Assembly (NCBI GenBank): GCA_003290165.1
Contig: QNQO01000600.1
Coordinates: 434,001 to 498,000, forward strand
Source: Berberis thunbergii
Lineage: Eukaryota; Streptophyta; Magnoliopsida; Ranunculales; Berberidaceae
Length of the DNA stretch: 64,000 bases
Direction: 5' to 3'
The notes beneath the pieces are model-generated. The model was not told the origin of the DNA, did no database searches, and was given only the letters and a program-made list of their open reading frames with translations. The translations under genes were made by a program, and so were the position numbers. Numbering within the stretch: the first letter of the stretch is position 1; each line of letters opens with the position of its first letter. Shown in pieces: positions 13,101 to 23,710 of this stretch.

Positions 13101-16100
13101 GGGATCACGAATGATGTCAGATAGATATGAGTGGTCGACGCAGAAGACACAATCCCAATGGATGTGAACAACACAGATGATCAAATCTAGATCATTATAT
13201 TAACTTGTCCCGAAACTGCCATGTCGTTGAGTAGCATAGATTGCCCTACCAGGCGACCGATTAGCAGGATGCACTTAGGCCCTTGAGAGCTGATGATATA
13301 ACACAAATTATCAATGAGCAGTTGAGGAACTCGTGAGTCATGGAAAATCCAAATGATGTTCTACGCAGAGAGGTGGCATTGGTAAACACTTCACCTTTTA
13401 TAAATGACACTGAAGGAGACCCTCCACTAGCAAAGTTTACCATACAAACCTTTACTCATTTGACTCATTTCAAAGGAGATTCTGATCTTGAGAGACACTT
13501 AAAGCATTTTTGAAGTGTCATGACTTTGCACAAAAATGATGACCCACTTATGTGCAAAATATTTGTTATGACTTTACAATGAGTGACCCAATATTGGTTC
13601 CACACTTTGACCCCTTGGTCGATCAACAACTTTGAAGATATCTCCCTTATTTTCACAAAAGAGTAATCATCCTATCGAACCATAAAAAAACATGCTGACC
13701 ACCTCTTCAACATAAAAAAAAATTTCAAATGAATCTATCCGAGACTTCATCAAAAGATTCAAGACAGAAAGGGCGAACATAAATGAGTGTGATGACCAAA
13801 TTGCGTCCTTAGCATTCAAGAAGGTCTGCCCGCAGATCACAAATTGCATGGCAAGTTGACTCTGAAACCGAACAAAACTCTTACCGAGATCTTCGCCGTG
13901 GCAGAATGCTGCATTGTGGGATGACGAAAAAAATAGTGTTGAAGCACTAAATATACCTGAGAAAGATAGTCAACTTGCACAAACAAATGCATATTAGAAT
14001 GAGGATAAAAAGAACAAGGGTGACAAGCGTAGAACACGCTCCCCAATAAGAGACTCCTCAGTCAGTAACCAGTGCAGAAGAATCTAATGATTGTGGCAAC
14101 CGATCATTTCACAAAGTGGATTGAAGCTGAGGCGTCCTAGCTTTTTCATTTTCAACTTTTTAGAAGAAAAAAATGCAATGTACATATAAGAAAAACTTGG
14201 TTGTATTTTATCTGTTTATTGTATTTTATCTCTTCAACAAGAGACTCCTTATCCGGTAGAACATACGCAGTGTTTTCCATTTCGGTCAATCAAATTCTCT
14301 ATGAGAAGAACCAACCTTGGCTGAAGAGACCGCCACCAACAAAAGGAGATCCTGCAAAGAAAAGATCTGAACAAATATTTACATACACCTCAGCAGAGGA
14401 TACGTTATTTTGATTCTCAGCAGGGAACACACATTCTTTAGTTGAAATAGGAAAATACGAAAATTCGTTCAACATGTCCTTCGGCAGAATACATTTAGAA
14501 ATACAATATTTATGTAACCTTTAGTATAAGATATCACTCTCCGTGAGTGGATAATTCAATGCATGGAAGCATCTTATCGGGACTACTTAAATTCATTTAA
14601 GTTTAGTCAAGTGGTTAACAGATTACACAAGCAAAATACCTCAGTAGAGGATGGCATTCTCCGTGAGTGGGTAATTCAATGCATGGAAGCATCTTATCGG
14701 GACTACTTAAATTCGTTAAGTTTAGTCAAGTTGTTAGTAGACCACACAAGCAAAATACCTCAGTAGAGGATGATACTCTTTGTGAGTGGGTAATTTAATG
14801 CATAAAAACATCTTATCATGACTACTTAAATCCGTTTAAGTTTAGTTAAGTGGTCAGTAGACCACATAAGCAAAATGCCTCAATAGAGGATGACACACTC
14901 TGTGAGTGGGTAATTTAATGCATGGAAGCATCTTATCGAGGCTACTTAAATCCGTTTAAGATTAATCAAATGGTCAGCAGACCACACAAACAAAATGTCT
15001 CAGTATAGGATCACACCTCAGTAGAGGATGACATTTTCCGTGAGTGAGTAATTCAATCAATCAATGAGCATCTTACTCATGACTACTTAAATCGGTTTAA
15101 GTTTTCAAGTAGTCAACAGATCACACAATGTTTTCATGCAATTTTCAAGATAAACAAATTTTAATCTATGATTAATTTCTAAACCCTCAAGTTATGCTTA
15201 GGTTTCGACTTAGCATATTGAAAACTCATAAAGGAGTCCAATCAAGTTTTTGCGCCCTTAATGAAAACATTTCTAAGTTAGTAGACCAACCAACATACAT
15301 AAAATTTGGGGATCAAAAAAGCAAAGAAGACCACTACTTGACATGAAGTTGCCATCAACTCTAAAAGAAATTCAAAGTCTCACTAGTAGAGCAACAACTT
15401 TGGATCGATTCTTGAGTAGATCAACAGACAAATCCAGGAGAGGACATGTGCATCTACTTGGCAATTTTAAATGTAGCAGTTAGCTCAGTTTTCATAAGCG
15501 AAGAGTAGGGGGCACAACTTCCTCTTAGATGCTTGTAAAAAAAACTCATGAAATTGGCTATAGAGTTGAGCCAATATGACTTCATCTACCGGCCGAAGAA
15601 AGCTAAAAGGCTCAAGCCTTATCAAATTTCATAGCAAAATGTATTCCCTCATAAATCGGGGTAACAAAGTCAGTCAACACATCAGTATCGTGTCCTTTAA
15701 AAAATTTACCGATCGAGTACAACTATAAAGGCTCGAGCTTTAGCAGATTTCATAGCAGAATTTGCTCCCTCTTCAACCGGGGAAACAAAGTCAGTCAGCA
15801 GATCAATGTCACGTCCTTTAACAAATAATGACTTCTCAACTTGTGCTGAAACAGAGACAGGTCAACCCAAAGATATGTGGCATTTACATGTGGATCGGTC
15901 ATCAAATCACAAGGATTGCCGGTGCAGGACTTGTTTTATTCACCTAAGGATGATCTTCTACTTGGACAAAGTCCCAAAGCCTCTGAAATTACTATGTATG
16001 ACTCATCTAGTAGATCACCTTATCTGCAGCAGAAGCCTTTGCATGCAGATTATTTTTTCTTCAGCAGACTACATTTTAACAATAGTAGATCATTTCAACA

Positions 16101-19100
16101 AGAACAAAAGCCTCTACATGCAGATCCTCTACTTGTATCAATAAAGGCAAATTAGTTAGCAAGATCAGGGGTATTCTACTTCTATTTTTGGCAGGGGTCC
16201 TTAATGAAAATACATCTCCTATGCTTTTAAGTAAGAAGGAAAAGAAAAAACGATTAGCTCAAAAGCAAAGGAGATGAAGGGCATTTGTATGAGAAAAAAA
16301 TAATCTTTAGCCCAACAGGATAAGGAAGCTCGAAGATTTGGGTCGTCCCCGAGAAACTCGAAAATTACCCACGAAACTTACAAGTACAGAAAACCCAAGT
16401 CTAAATCCAATAAAACTCAGTAGAACACTCTTTTTTAAACATAGGAGCAATGTTCAGCACAAACCACCATGCTCAGCTGAGCACCCAAGCTTGCAGGAGA
16501 GGTGACTCCAAACAGGAAGTTACAACTATCTACAGAAGTTACAACTACCTAAGAGAAGTTACAACTGTCTCCAAGCAAATGACTCACTCATCTGCCACGT
16601 GTCTCACTAATCTGCCAAGGGTCTCACTCATCTGCCAACAGTTTACTCGTTTTACCTCTTTAAATAGCCAAATACAAAGTCATCTGGAGGTAACTCTTTC
16701 TTGATTCATAATTCTCTATTCAAATACAGATAAATAAATATTTTCATAAAGACATTGCTCTAACTTTGGAATCGGAATCCCCGTGGCAGACACCACACCG
16801 GTGTCAAGAATTAATCTCTATCTTATGTTGATTGTTTCACGTGATAAACACTTGATCCGGTAGAAACAGTGTTATAAAAATCGGCCTAGGCGCTAGAAGG
16901 TAGAAAACCGCCTAGATTAATGGCTGGGTGGGGTTTTGGGCAGTTTGGGCGACCTGGGTGATTTTTTAAGGCTGATTGTGTTCTTATTTTATTTTTATTT
17001 CCTTTTTTTTTAAAATAAACTATTTTATTATTTTTTATTCAATATATGTCTAATTGTAGAAAATGATGATTACTTAATGAAATTCTCAAAGGATCTACCG
17101 GTACCAATTTTAGTAATGTAGATTTTATCAAACACGACTGAGGTTATTCATGCAATTTGAAGAAAAATAAAAGAGTAGGTTTGGATATTTGTCCACAAAT
17201 TCAATTTTATATAAAGTACCCATCATGATTAACTTCAATCATGTGAGTTTTAATAAATTTTGTTCATGATTGTTAATTTTTCATGTTTTTAAATTTTGCA
17301 TATATATTTTGGCATTAAATTGGATATAATTGATAATATATTATGCTTAACTTTTGTAAATTATTAAAGTTATAATACAAAAGCTAAGACCGCCTAGGTG
17401 CTGCCTAGGCCCCTGGGCGTTAGGCACCTGCTCGCTGCCCGCCCAGCGCCTAGTGCTTTTTAGAACACTGGGTAGAAATTTGCATCCACATATATCATTC
17501 AAGAAAGCTCACATCTACAAATACAAATCATGTACTAACAAGCATTTGATCACACAAGCAGAAAATTTAGCCATAACATACACTTTTACAGGGGTATTCA
17601 ATTATGGATTTTAATAGAGTGTGAAAGACTTTAAATCTCATGGATTTTAAAATATTTCAAAGGAGTTTACAGAATCCACTTAACTTTGATGTATTTTAAG
17701 TGACTGGATTTTGTGAATTTTACAGAATCCACTGGATTTTGATGAATTTTTATTATTGGATTTTACTGCCAAAGATTGTTCCTTTAAACTACTTTTATAA
17801 AGTAGATGCCATTCATGTATTGCAATAAAATAGAGGCCTAAAGGAAGACAACATTTTTGGTTTCACAAAAGGATCAACCTCGTGTTGGTCAGAGATGCTA
17901 GAATGCATAATGCATAATGTTACAATCAGCTCGACAGATGAACTTGGTTCTTTTTTCTCAGAGGATCCTCATGTTGTCTTCCCACGTAAACAATCTTTCA
18001 AAAGTGATTTCAGTTGTGCATGCGTGCAGTGAGTTAACACATCAACATAGAGACTGAAGGCATCTCATAACAAATAATGTTTCTCATGCGAAAACTCTGA
18101 AAGAACCCGAACTAACTAAAATCTTATTAAAAAAAAACCAATACATGAAGAACATTTTAAGAGTTACAGTATATAACAACTTGATAAATAAAGTTCGGTA
18201 GGTATGTCGAGGCACAATAATCAACAAGAGCATTCAGTATGTCAAGGCACAATAATCAACTTGATGAATAAATTGGTTGTTTACTCCACTTAGAAGGACT
18301 CTACTTTGGCATATTAATAATAGGTTTACTAGTTCAAATGTATTATATAGGTTTTGCAGAGCTTCATCCCTCCAATTATAACAACATATTAATAATTGAG
18401 CAAGCCAATGACAAACAAGAACAACCTATGGAAACGAAATTAGAAATCGAACATAGAGAACTAGAGAGTGTACAAGTTACATATGGATATAGTTCTACGA
18501 TAAAGTTAATAGGGAATATCAAATAAGTTTATCATGACTGAGGATTTTAATTGATCAAAAACAATAATCAAACACAAGAAATTTTAATCATCTTAGAACT
18601 CTCTAAAACTATGCCAGTGGTAATATAATTGAATGCATCTATTCCAAATCGTGTAGCGCACACACTTATCAAAACTCGAAGCAATTGAACCATAGACAAA
18701 CATCCAAAACTTTTGTACAAACCTGACCATTACTAATTCAGTGAAACATTTTATCAAACATCTAGTACTCAAAATTCATATCAAAACCAGAAGACATCTG
18801 TACATGATAAAAACTCAATTCCAAACCAAATTGTTAGATAAAACATGGAAACAAACATAAAATGAAGAGAGATGATTTGCTAGAAATCAACATAGTGAGA
18901 GATCACATGTACATCTATGGTCTCCAAGCATGAAAAAGAATGTTTGTACCTAAGCACAAAAATGAGGAGGTAGCTGACGGATCTTGCCTAAGGAAGAGAG
19001 TGGTGATTGACTATGCCTATAGCATCCTCAAGAGGTTTCTGAGGCAGTAAGATGAAGTGTTTGCCATTCCTAGTAGGCATATGCTCAAAGGTAGGAATGA

Positions 19101-20122
19101 ATTATGAGCTATAGATTGAAATTGAGGTCTTTCGGTCAGACTTTTGACATTTCTCTACCTTACTACTACCCACCACACCACCCCCTGCTACATTGGGCTT
19201 CTTCGGTGCAGGTCTAGCAGGCGAAACAGGCCCCAACCCAGCAATGGGAGCTCCTCTGACTGCCGAAGCTCCAAGCGCAGCAGGAGAGGGGTGACTGTGC
19301 AGGTCTTGCTGTGGAACACTGCCCTGTCTGGGTGGGTCTTTGGGTGAGATGAAGCGCGCTTTCCTATTGTTGGTGGGAGAGAGGAAGGAGAGATTGAAAT
19401 CCGAGGGGAAGATGTCGGATTTGAAAAGGGTTTTGATATTTATACCCTTCACACATAAATCATTCAAAGTCTATCAAGTCAACAAATCCATCAAAATTTA
19501 CTTTTTTTGAATACCCCTAATTTTGGTGGACTTTAAAAATCATGAATTGAATACCCCATCATTTAAAATCTATATTTGAATACTCATGAATTTCATTGTA
19601 TTGTTTTAAATCCTTAATTGAATACCCCTATATTTCAACGGAGTTTAAAATCTTTCACAATCTATTAAAATCCATCACTAAATACCCCCTATTAGACAGA
19701 AAAAAAAAATCACAAATTGAAATAACCAAAAACTGAAATTCGAACTAAAACATACCAAGATGCCCCATAATTGATGACTGCCTGCAACCAAGTTATCAGA
19801 AACACAGAAAAAAGTCAGTCTTCAACTCTTCATAAAACCCCTTGTTCCAAAGCAATTGAAAAATATGAACCAAACAAGGAAACCCCACTTTCAATTTTAA
19901 TTAAAGAAACCATTTTTTACTGTAAAGATTGGATTTTTATCACCTCAATTTCATGGGGTCTCAAAGAAGAAGAAGAAGACGACTTACAGGAGTTTTGGAA
20001 GATTTGATGGTTTGCATAACATCAAAGAGACTATTGTCGCTTGAAACAGTTTTGAAGTTCCCACGGCGATTGATTGGAAGCTTCAAACCGATTTCCTCTT
20101 CATTTTCTTCGAAACCCTTCAT
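10183..20122 (-). CDS. Thioredoxin-like 3-3 protein, three coding exons with a giant second intron
   Basis: Exon 1 is 20122-19988 (45 codons, from ATG), exon 2 is a 26-base microexon 19781-19756, and exon 3 is 10402-10183, ending TAA. All junctions are GT-AG and the phases join (135+26+220 nt), giving 126 residues, the length I recall for Arabidopsis thioredoxin-like 3-3. The fold hallmarks are AVINYGASW before the redox site, W54-C55-R56-V57-C58, and the cis-proline P96 in RYTPTF. The tail GAGEERLRDRLWLHS closely matches the family. It is a predicted disulfide oxidoreductase; no targeting signal is obvious. The active site is CRVC, whereas I recall CGVC in Arabidopsis. Intron 2 (10403-19755) is about 9.35 kb and contains an LTR retrotransposon and a Harbinger-like element. 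All coding parts look intact, but correct splicing over this distance is inferred. Confidence 0.88.
10645..10669 (+). repeat. Poly-C run of 25
   Basis: An uninterrupted run of 25 cytosines lies in intron 2 of the thioredoxin-like gene. The length is likely to vary between individuals and to be error-prone in sequencing. The proline-rich open frame across it (10555-10743) is an artefact of this run. Confidence 0.9.
11516..12491 (+). repeat. Left LTR of the 11516-17490 retrotransposon
   Basis: It starts tgtgggagcccgacaagat and ends tttgcatccaca. It matches the right LTR over ggataaggaag, aaaactcagta, the tandem 'ctcatctgccacgtgtctc' segment, the TATA-like ctataaatagcc at about 12275, and the ggaatcgg...caccacaccgg tail. 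About 390 bp of its length is a hAT-like insertion (11592-11977), so the original LTR was about 580 bp. Confidence 0.85.
11592..11977. mobile_element. hAT-like non-autonomous element, 386 bp, TSD gtttgagc
   Basis: The termini are tagggctga and tcagcccta. The 8-bp sequence gtttgagc is repeated exactly on both sides (11584-11591 and 11978-11985). The interior is built of short ggttcggtt / aaccgaacc motifs on both strands, and no protein is encoded. The 8-bp duplication and YAGGG-type ends place it with hAT elements. Removing it restores the LTR reading aagtttgagctcaataaaac, which matches the other LTR. Confidence 0.9.
14531..15130 (+). repeat. About five tandem copies of a ~120-bp unit
   Basis: The motif ccgtgagtgg...aattcaatgcatggaagc recurs at about 14541, 14661, 14780, 14900 and 15039. 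The spacing is therefore 119-120 bp, with one longer step of about 139 bp caused by a small internal duplication (cctcagta(g)aggat). Each unit contains catcttatcgggactacttaa and ends cctcagtagaggatg. The repeats lie in the untranslated 3' part of the LTR retrotransposon. A second pair with about 121-bp spacing (ggctcaagcctt at 15610, ggctcgagcttt at 15731) lies further along. Confidence 0.85.
16303..17490 (+). repeat. Right LTR of the 11516-17490 retrotransposon
   Basis: It begins near tagcccaacaggataagg and ends tttgcatccaca at 17490. It differs from the left LTR by scattered substitutions and small indels, so the insertion is not recent. A 604-bp hAT-like element (16867-17470) sits near its 3' end. 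The boundary at the left is approximate. Confidence 0.8.
16867..17470. mobile_element. hAT-like non-autonomous element, 604 bp, TSD ggtagaaa
   Basis: It starts cagtgttataaaaatcgg and ends agtgctttttagaacactg, with the exact 8-bp duplication ggtagaaa at 16859-16866 and 17471-17478. Both subterminal regions contain cctaggcgc-type motifs (ggcctaggcgctag; cccagcgcctag). The centre is AT-rich with no open frame of note. It is the same family, in the opposite orientation, as 33774-34418. Confidence 0.92.
17589..19691. mobile_element. PIF/Harbinger-like element (~2.1 kb), putative TTA duplication
   Basis: The left end ggggtattcaattatgg followed by attttaatagagtgtgaaag is matched in reverse complement by the right end (ggggtatttagtgatgg followed by attttaatagattgtgaaag). 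The inverted repeats are about 46 bp with few differences. TTA is present at 17586-17588 and 19692-19694, the duplication expected for Harbinger elements, though the exact end bases are ambiguous by one or two positions. A minus-strand open frame (19102-19467) is inside; no transposase with a DDE core is recognised. It lies in intron 2 of the thioredoxin-like gene, just downstream of its microexon. Confidence 0.65.
19102..19467 (-). CDS. Open frame of unknown function inside the Harbinger-like element
   Basis: This is a 121-codon frame with a charged middle (NNRKARFISPKDPPRQ), an Ala/Pro/Gly-rich stretch (ALGASAVRGAPIAGLGPVSP) and a Lys/Ser-rich tail. Composition is unlike the neighbouring AT-rich DNA. 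It could be a fragment of the DNA-binding accessory protein of Harbinger elements or captured host sequence; no motif decides this. It may well not be translated. Confidence 0.3.
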   Translation of the reverse strand: MNDLCVKGINIKTLFKSDIFPSDFNLSFLSPTNNRKARFISPKDPPRQGSVPQQDLHSHPSPAALGASAVRGAPIAGLGPVSPARPAPKKPNVAGGGVVGSSKVEKCQKSDRKTSISIYSS

Positions 20123-20311
20123 TTCTCCTTAGAAACCAAAACCAAATCCAACGGGCAGGCAAAGTGACACTAGGGTTCAAGTTTTCAACTCGTGGTTCTA
20201 GGCTTTCTAGATTATGGGCTTCAAGGTAAGGTGAGCCCATTTAAGACACCCTTTATTACTTCTTCAGTACAGTACCAGTACAAATGGATAAAGAGAAGAA
20301 CCAATCCTCAA
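20123..20311. promoter_or_regulatory. Short shared region between two divergent genes
   Basis: Only 189 bp separate the start codons of the thioredoxin-like gene (minus, 20122) and the chloroplast protein gene (plus, 20312). Both 5' leaders and both promoters must lie in or overlap this segment, so it is a candidate bidirectional promoter. There is no clear TATA box for either gene. Confidence 0.6.
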
Positions 20312-23300
20312 ATGGCTTCCACTCTCTTCTACTTCTTCACAAACCCTTCTTCCTCGACATCTTTTCAATCTCTAAATCCTTCAGTACCCATTAGCACTAT
20401 TGGAATTTTGCAGGTTTGTAAGTTATCATCTTCAGCAAAAAAGGCCCATAATTTGAAGCTCAACCCCCTTGTGAGAGCTTCAGCAGAAGCAGAAGGTATG
20501 CTCTCCTCCTTTTATCCTCCTGAATTTCCATTCTTTAAAATGTTAAAGTATTCTTCTTCTGAGTAAAACTTGTTGGTGTTCATTGAGATCAAAGATGAAT
20601 CTCTCAACTTGCCCATATTCTCATTTTGTGCATAATGTCATTCTTGAATCTTGAGAAATTTATTTCAGTAAGAATTTCATGCACTGTAATTATCTTAACT
20701 AGATACAAAATAGGTTATCATAAATTTACAATATTCCTTTTGCAAGAAACTGACTAGCAGTGAGAATTAGCATCACTTTGGGGCAAAAACCACAGGCTTT
20801 TAGGTAATCATGCATTTAACCATAACTATGAAGATTTGTGTTGAACCCAGTTAAACCTTCCAAGAACAACACCCAACTGGAATTGGAACCATGGATTAAT
20901 ACGGTCCGAGGGACCGAGGGAAGCATGGGCGGACCCAGGATTTAGTTGTGGGGTGGGGGGGGGGGGGGGGTGCGGAATGGAAAATACTTATTAGTTGATA
21001 ATAATTACCTAACCGAAAAAAAACATGAAACTCATGTAAGAATTACGAGATGCGGATGAAATTGCTAACTAGCTCCATTCCTCGTGTTTAGATACACTTG
21101 AATACGTACATGTTTTTACAATAGTACATATGATTATATGAAGTCATTATACCCACATATAGGAACACCTTCTGATGTATACCATCAGTTCTTAGCATAG
21201 GCGTATGGAAGCTAAAATTACTCCGCTAATGTTCCTATTTATTCTTACATGTTTATGTAATACAAAGCTGCAAGGTTTCCTATGACAGTTCTTCCCTCTA
21301 TTGTTGTTTGCTTGTGATCATCCACCTTTTTGTATTTTTTGTTACAGGACTTCCCGCTGAGATAATTGAAGATCCGAAGTTTGTTCCCTTGAATGCCGAG
21401 GATCTTAGATATGGCCCACCTGTAACTCCCAGCTACTTCAGCGCTAATTCTGTCCATGTTCATATGTGTTTATTTAGTTATTCATACAACTATAAAACAG
21501 AAAGAATCTTGTTCCTTTGAATGTCCTCAAGTAATCTCTCACCACCTTAGTCCAAGTCCTTTACGGCCTCCCTCACATACTTGTTTAACCTTCAACCTAT
21601 ATGATCATAATTCAGGCTAATAAAAGCGTAGATTGCACTTCACCTGAATTATCGTTTCCTCTGTCTGTTTTTTATTAGTATGACTCCACTAAAAAACTCT
21701 TTCCTTGCAGCTTTCTTACAGGCATTATTCTCCTTGATGGAATTTGGCTACCTATAGTTCTGATGTTACTAGATTATCCCACTCTTTTAATGAACATATA
21801 AACATAATACAAAGCTAACCAAGCGGAAACCAAAATATATGAAAGACGCCCTCAAGGAAATCCCAAAACAAAGCCAACACAGATAAGAGTCCATTCCAAA
21901 GCCCAACAGGCACCAACAAAGCACATTACATCTTGGCTATCATCCTAGTCACACTTAATATGTCTTCAACAATGTTTGTGTGTGTGTGTGCTTTTTTTAT
22001 CTAGTAGGTTGGACCTCCTCATCCCTATCCAAGCATTTTATATAGAGTGCCTTTTCACGAAATGACAACTATTTCTGTGAAATTACTAATTTGATAACTT
22101 TTGTTTCTAATGCAGGCTTTGTTGCTGATGGGATTTGATTTGGAGGAGACAACTATAGTATTTTCTAATCTGTTTACTCGTCTCTTTCAGATGTTAAAGA
22201 AATTTGTACAAGCTATTTTATTAGCCTGTTTTACCCATTCTTTTCAAAGTGATCTTTAGCACTGAGTTATTGCTGAATATCCCATTCTCAAGTTAATGAC
22301 GTCATTATGCTTTTTGTGAGGTTCTGAAAAAGTGTATGCACGTGCTCTATTAGCCTAGATTATTAACTTACATAAAACTTGTTAATACAGATTCAAGAAT
22401 TCCTGAAAGAGATAGATGGAGAGTTTATGCAGGTAACTTCTAAAATGATGTATTGATGAATTTTTCATATCGCCCTCTTCGTTTCTTTATGAACCAGTCA
22501 CTCTTATCATGAACAATTATATTGATTGGATTAATGTTTCATTTTTCATAGATTATACTTTTTACTGAGGATATGATCAATGGCACACTCAATGATGCAA
22601 TTAGGACTCCGCAACAAAATTTTGAAAGCTCGAAGGTAAAACTTCTTGGCCTTTCATGAAGCTCAAAGTTAACTTTCTCATTGTTTATCTTTAGTTGTCC
22701 TGTATTCTTTCCTAAGGCATGGCCAATGTTACAAGTTTATTCAGAAAAGGGGAGGTTGTGTTACTATTCTAACTTTGCAAGTATTTAGAGTAATGACCAA
22801 ATTTGCTAGAATAAACTAGTTAAAGACAGACTTAAGTATCCTTTTATGGTATAGATACAAGTTTTGTAATTTCCCCGAATTTGAGATTCAAATGACCAAA
22901 AAGAAAAAAAAACATTGTATCTTAAATAACTGGAACTCAATTCTTTTCATTTATTTTAACCAATCAGTATTCATCTTTCTGCAGATTGCAAGGGATTTAC
23001 CTCGAATTTGCTTTTTATCCGGTCTAACTGGAGAGGAGATTATGATGTTCATTGATGCACTCCCTGAAACTGGTAACAAACATCCTCACCCATTGTAGCT
23101 TATGTAGAACTTTTTATTTACTTGTGACTAGGGGAAGTTCATGGTGAGTGCATAGTATGAACTGGAAACAATCATTAATCACATTGAATATTGAGGACCT
23201 CCCTGCTCTGACCTATCCCCCCACTGTCCCTTTCCCACACAATAGAGCTAAAGTAGGTGCAAGTAAAAGAAAAGAGCCCTTCTAGGGAGCGAGGGATGGG

Positions 23301-23710
23301 TGTAACCACCCACCCCCTCGAGATAAGTGACATCGCGCATCTCGAGGCGGTTGCGCTTATCTCGGGGGGATGGGTGGTTCCCTCACCCTCGCTCCCTAGA
23401 ATTTCTGAAAAGAAAATATTGAAATTAAGAGCTTTAGAGGCCGTTTCAATGAAATTTGAATGTTTGGAACACTTGCATTGGTGCAGGATTAGATCCAGGT
23501 ATATTTGCTGCACTCGTCCCTAACAATGCAGATAAGCTGTTGCAGGAGATCATAGAAGAGATCATGGCGGACCATGAAATGATGGTAAGCTGGGTTTTTT
23601 TTTGGCACGTGTCTAATTTCTTCATTTTACCGTCTCATCATAACTTTTGAACTTCAATGCAGAGTGCAAAACATTCAGGTTCGACAGAGGCACCTTCAAC
23701 TAGAACTTGA
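20312..23710 (+). CDS. Predicted chloroplast protein of unknown function, eight coding exons
   Basis: Exons: 20312-20495, 21348-21421, 22116-22157, 22391-22432, 22552-22635, 22985-23072, 23487-23584, 23663-23710 (TGA). All introns are GT-AG and the phases join into 660 nt, 219 residues. Residues 1 to about 58 are rich in Ser/Thr/Phe/Pro with few acidic residues (MASTLFYFFTNPSSSTSF...), a typical plastid transit peptide. The mature part starts near LPAEIIEDPKFVPLNAED and continues ALLLMGFDLEE, then IILFTEDMINGTLNDAI. The C-terminal part ICFLSGLTGEEIMMFIDALP, then FAALVPNNADKLLQEIIEEI, resembles the small DUF3783-type domain from memory; this assignment is tentative. Function is unknown. Intron 6 holds a 120-bp foldback repeat. 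The gene appears intact. Confidence 0.88.
20955..20970 (+). repeat. Poly-G run of 16 next to a hAT-end-like motif
   Basis: The run follows gggcggacccaggattta (from about 20930), a sequence resembling the end of CAGGGGCGGAGCCA-type hAT elements. The matching other end was not found. It lies in intron 1 of the chloroplast-protein gene. Confidence 0.7.
23281..23400. repeat. 120-bp foldback (MITE-like) in intron 6
   Basis: The left arm starts tctagggagcgaggg and ends cgagataag. The right arm, from cttatctcg to ccctcgctccctaga, is its inverted copy with a few mismatches, so nearly the whole 120 bp can fold into one hairpin of about 48-bp arms. It is more GC-rich than the surrounding intron. No convincing target duplication was found. 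Confidence 0.75.

Larger units (their letters stand above)
11516..17490 (+). mobile_element. Decayed LTR retrotransposon, probably Ty3/gypsy
   Basis: Two long terminal repeats (11516-12491 and about 16303-17490) flank an internal region. A primer-binding-like segment (attggtgctttcaatgag) follows the left LTR. Gag traces remain: a start near 12631 (MAGTRKQ), and around 13400-13510 the passage INDTEGDPPLAKFTIQ then HFKGDSDLERHLKHF, typical of plant gypsy gag, broken by stops and frame changes. No reverse transcriptase or integrase is recognisable, so the element is deleted or non-autonomous. The 3' part contains ~120-bp tandem repeats. Putative 5-bp flanks are tgtat (left) and tatat (right), a 4/5 match. 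It sits inside intron 2 of the thioredoxin-like gene, in opposite orientation to that gene, and carries two later hAT-like insertions, one in each LTR. Confidence 0.85.
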
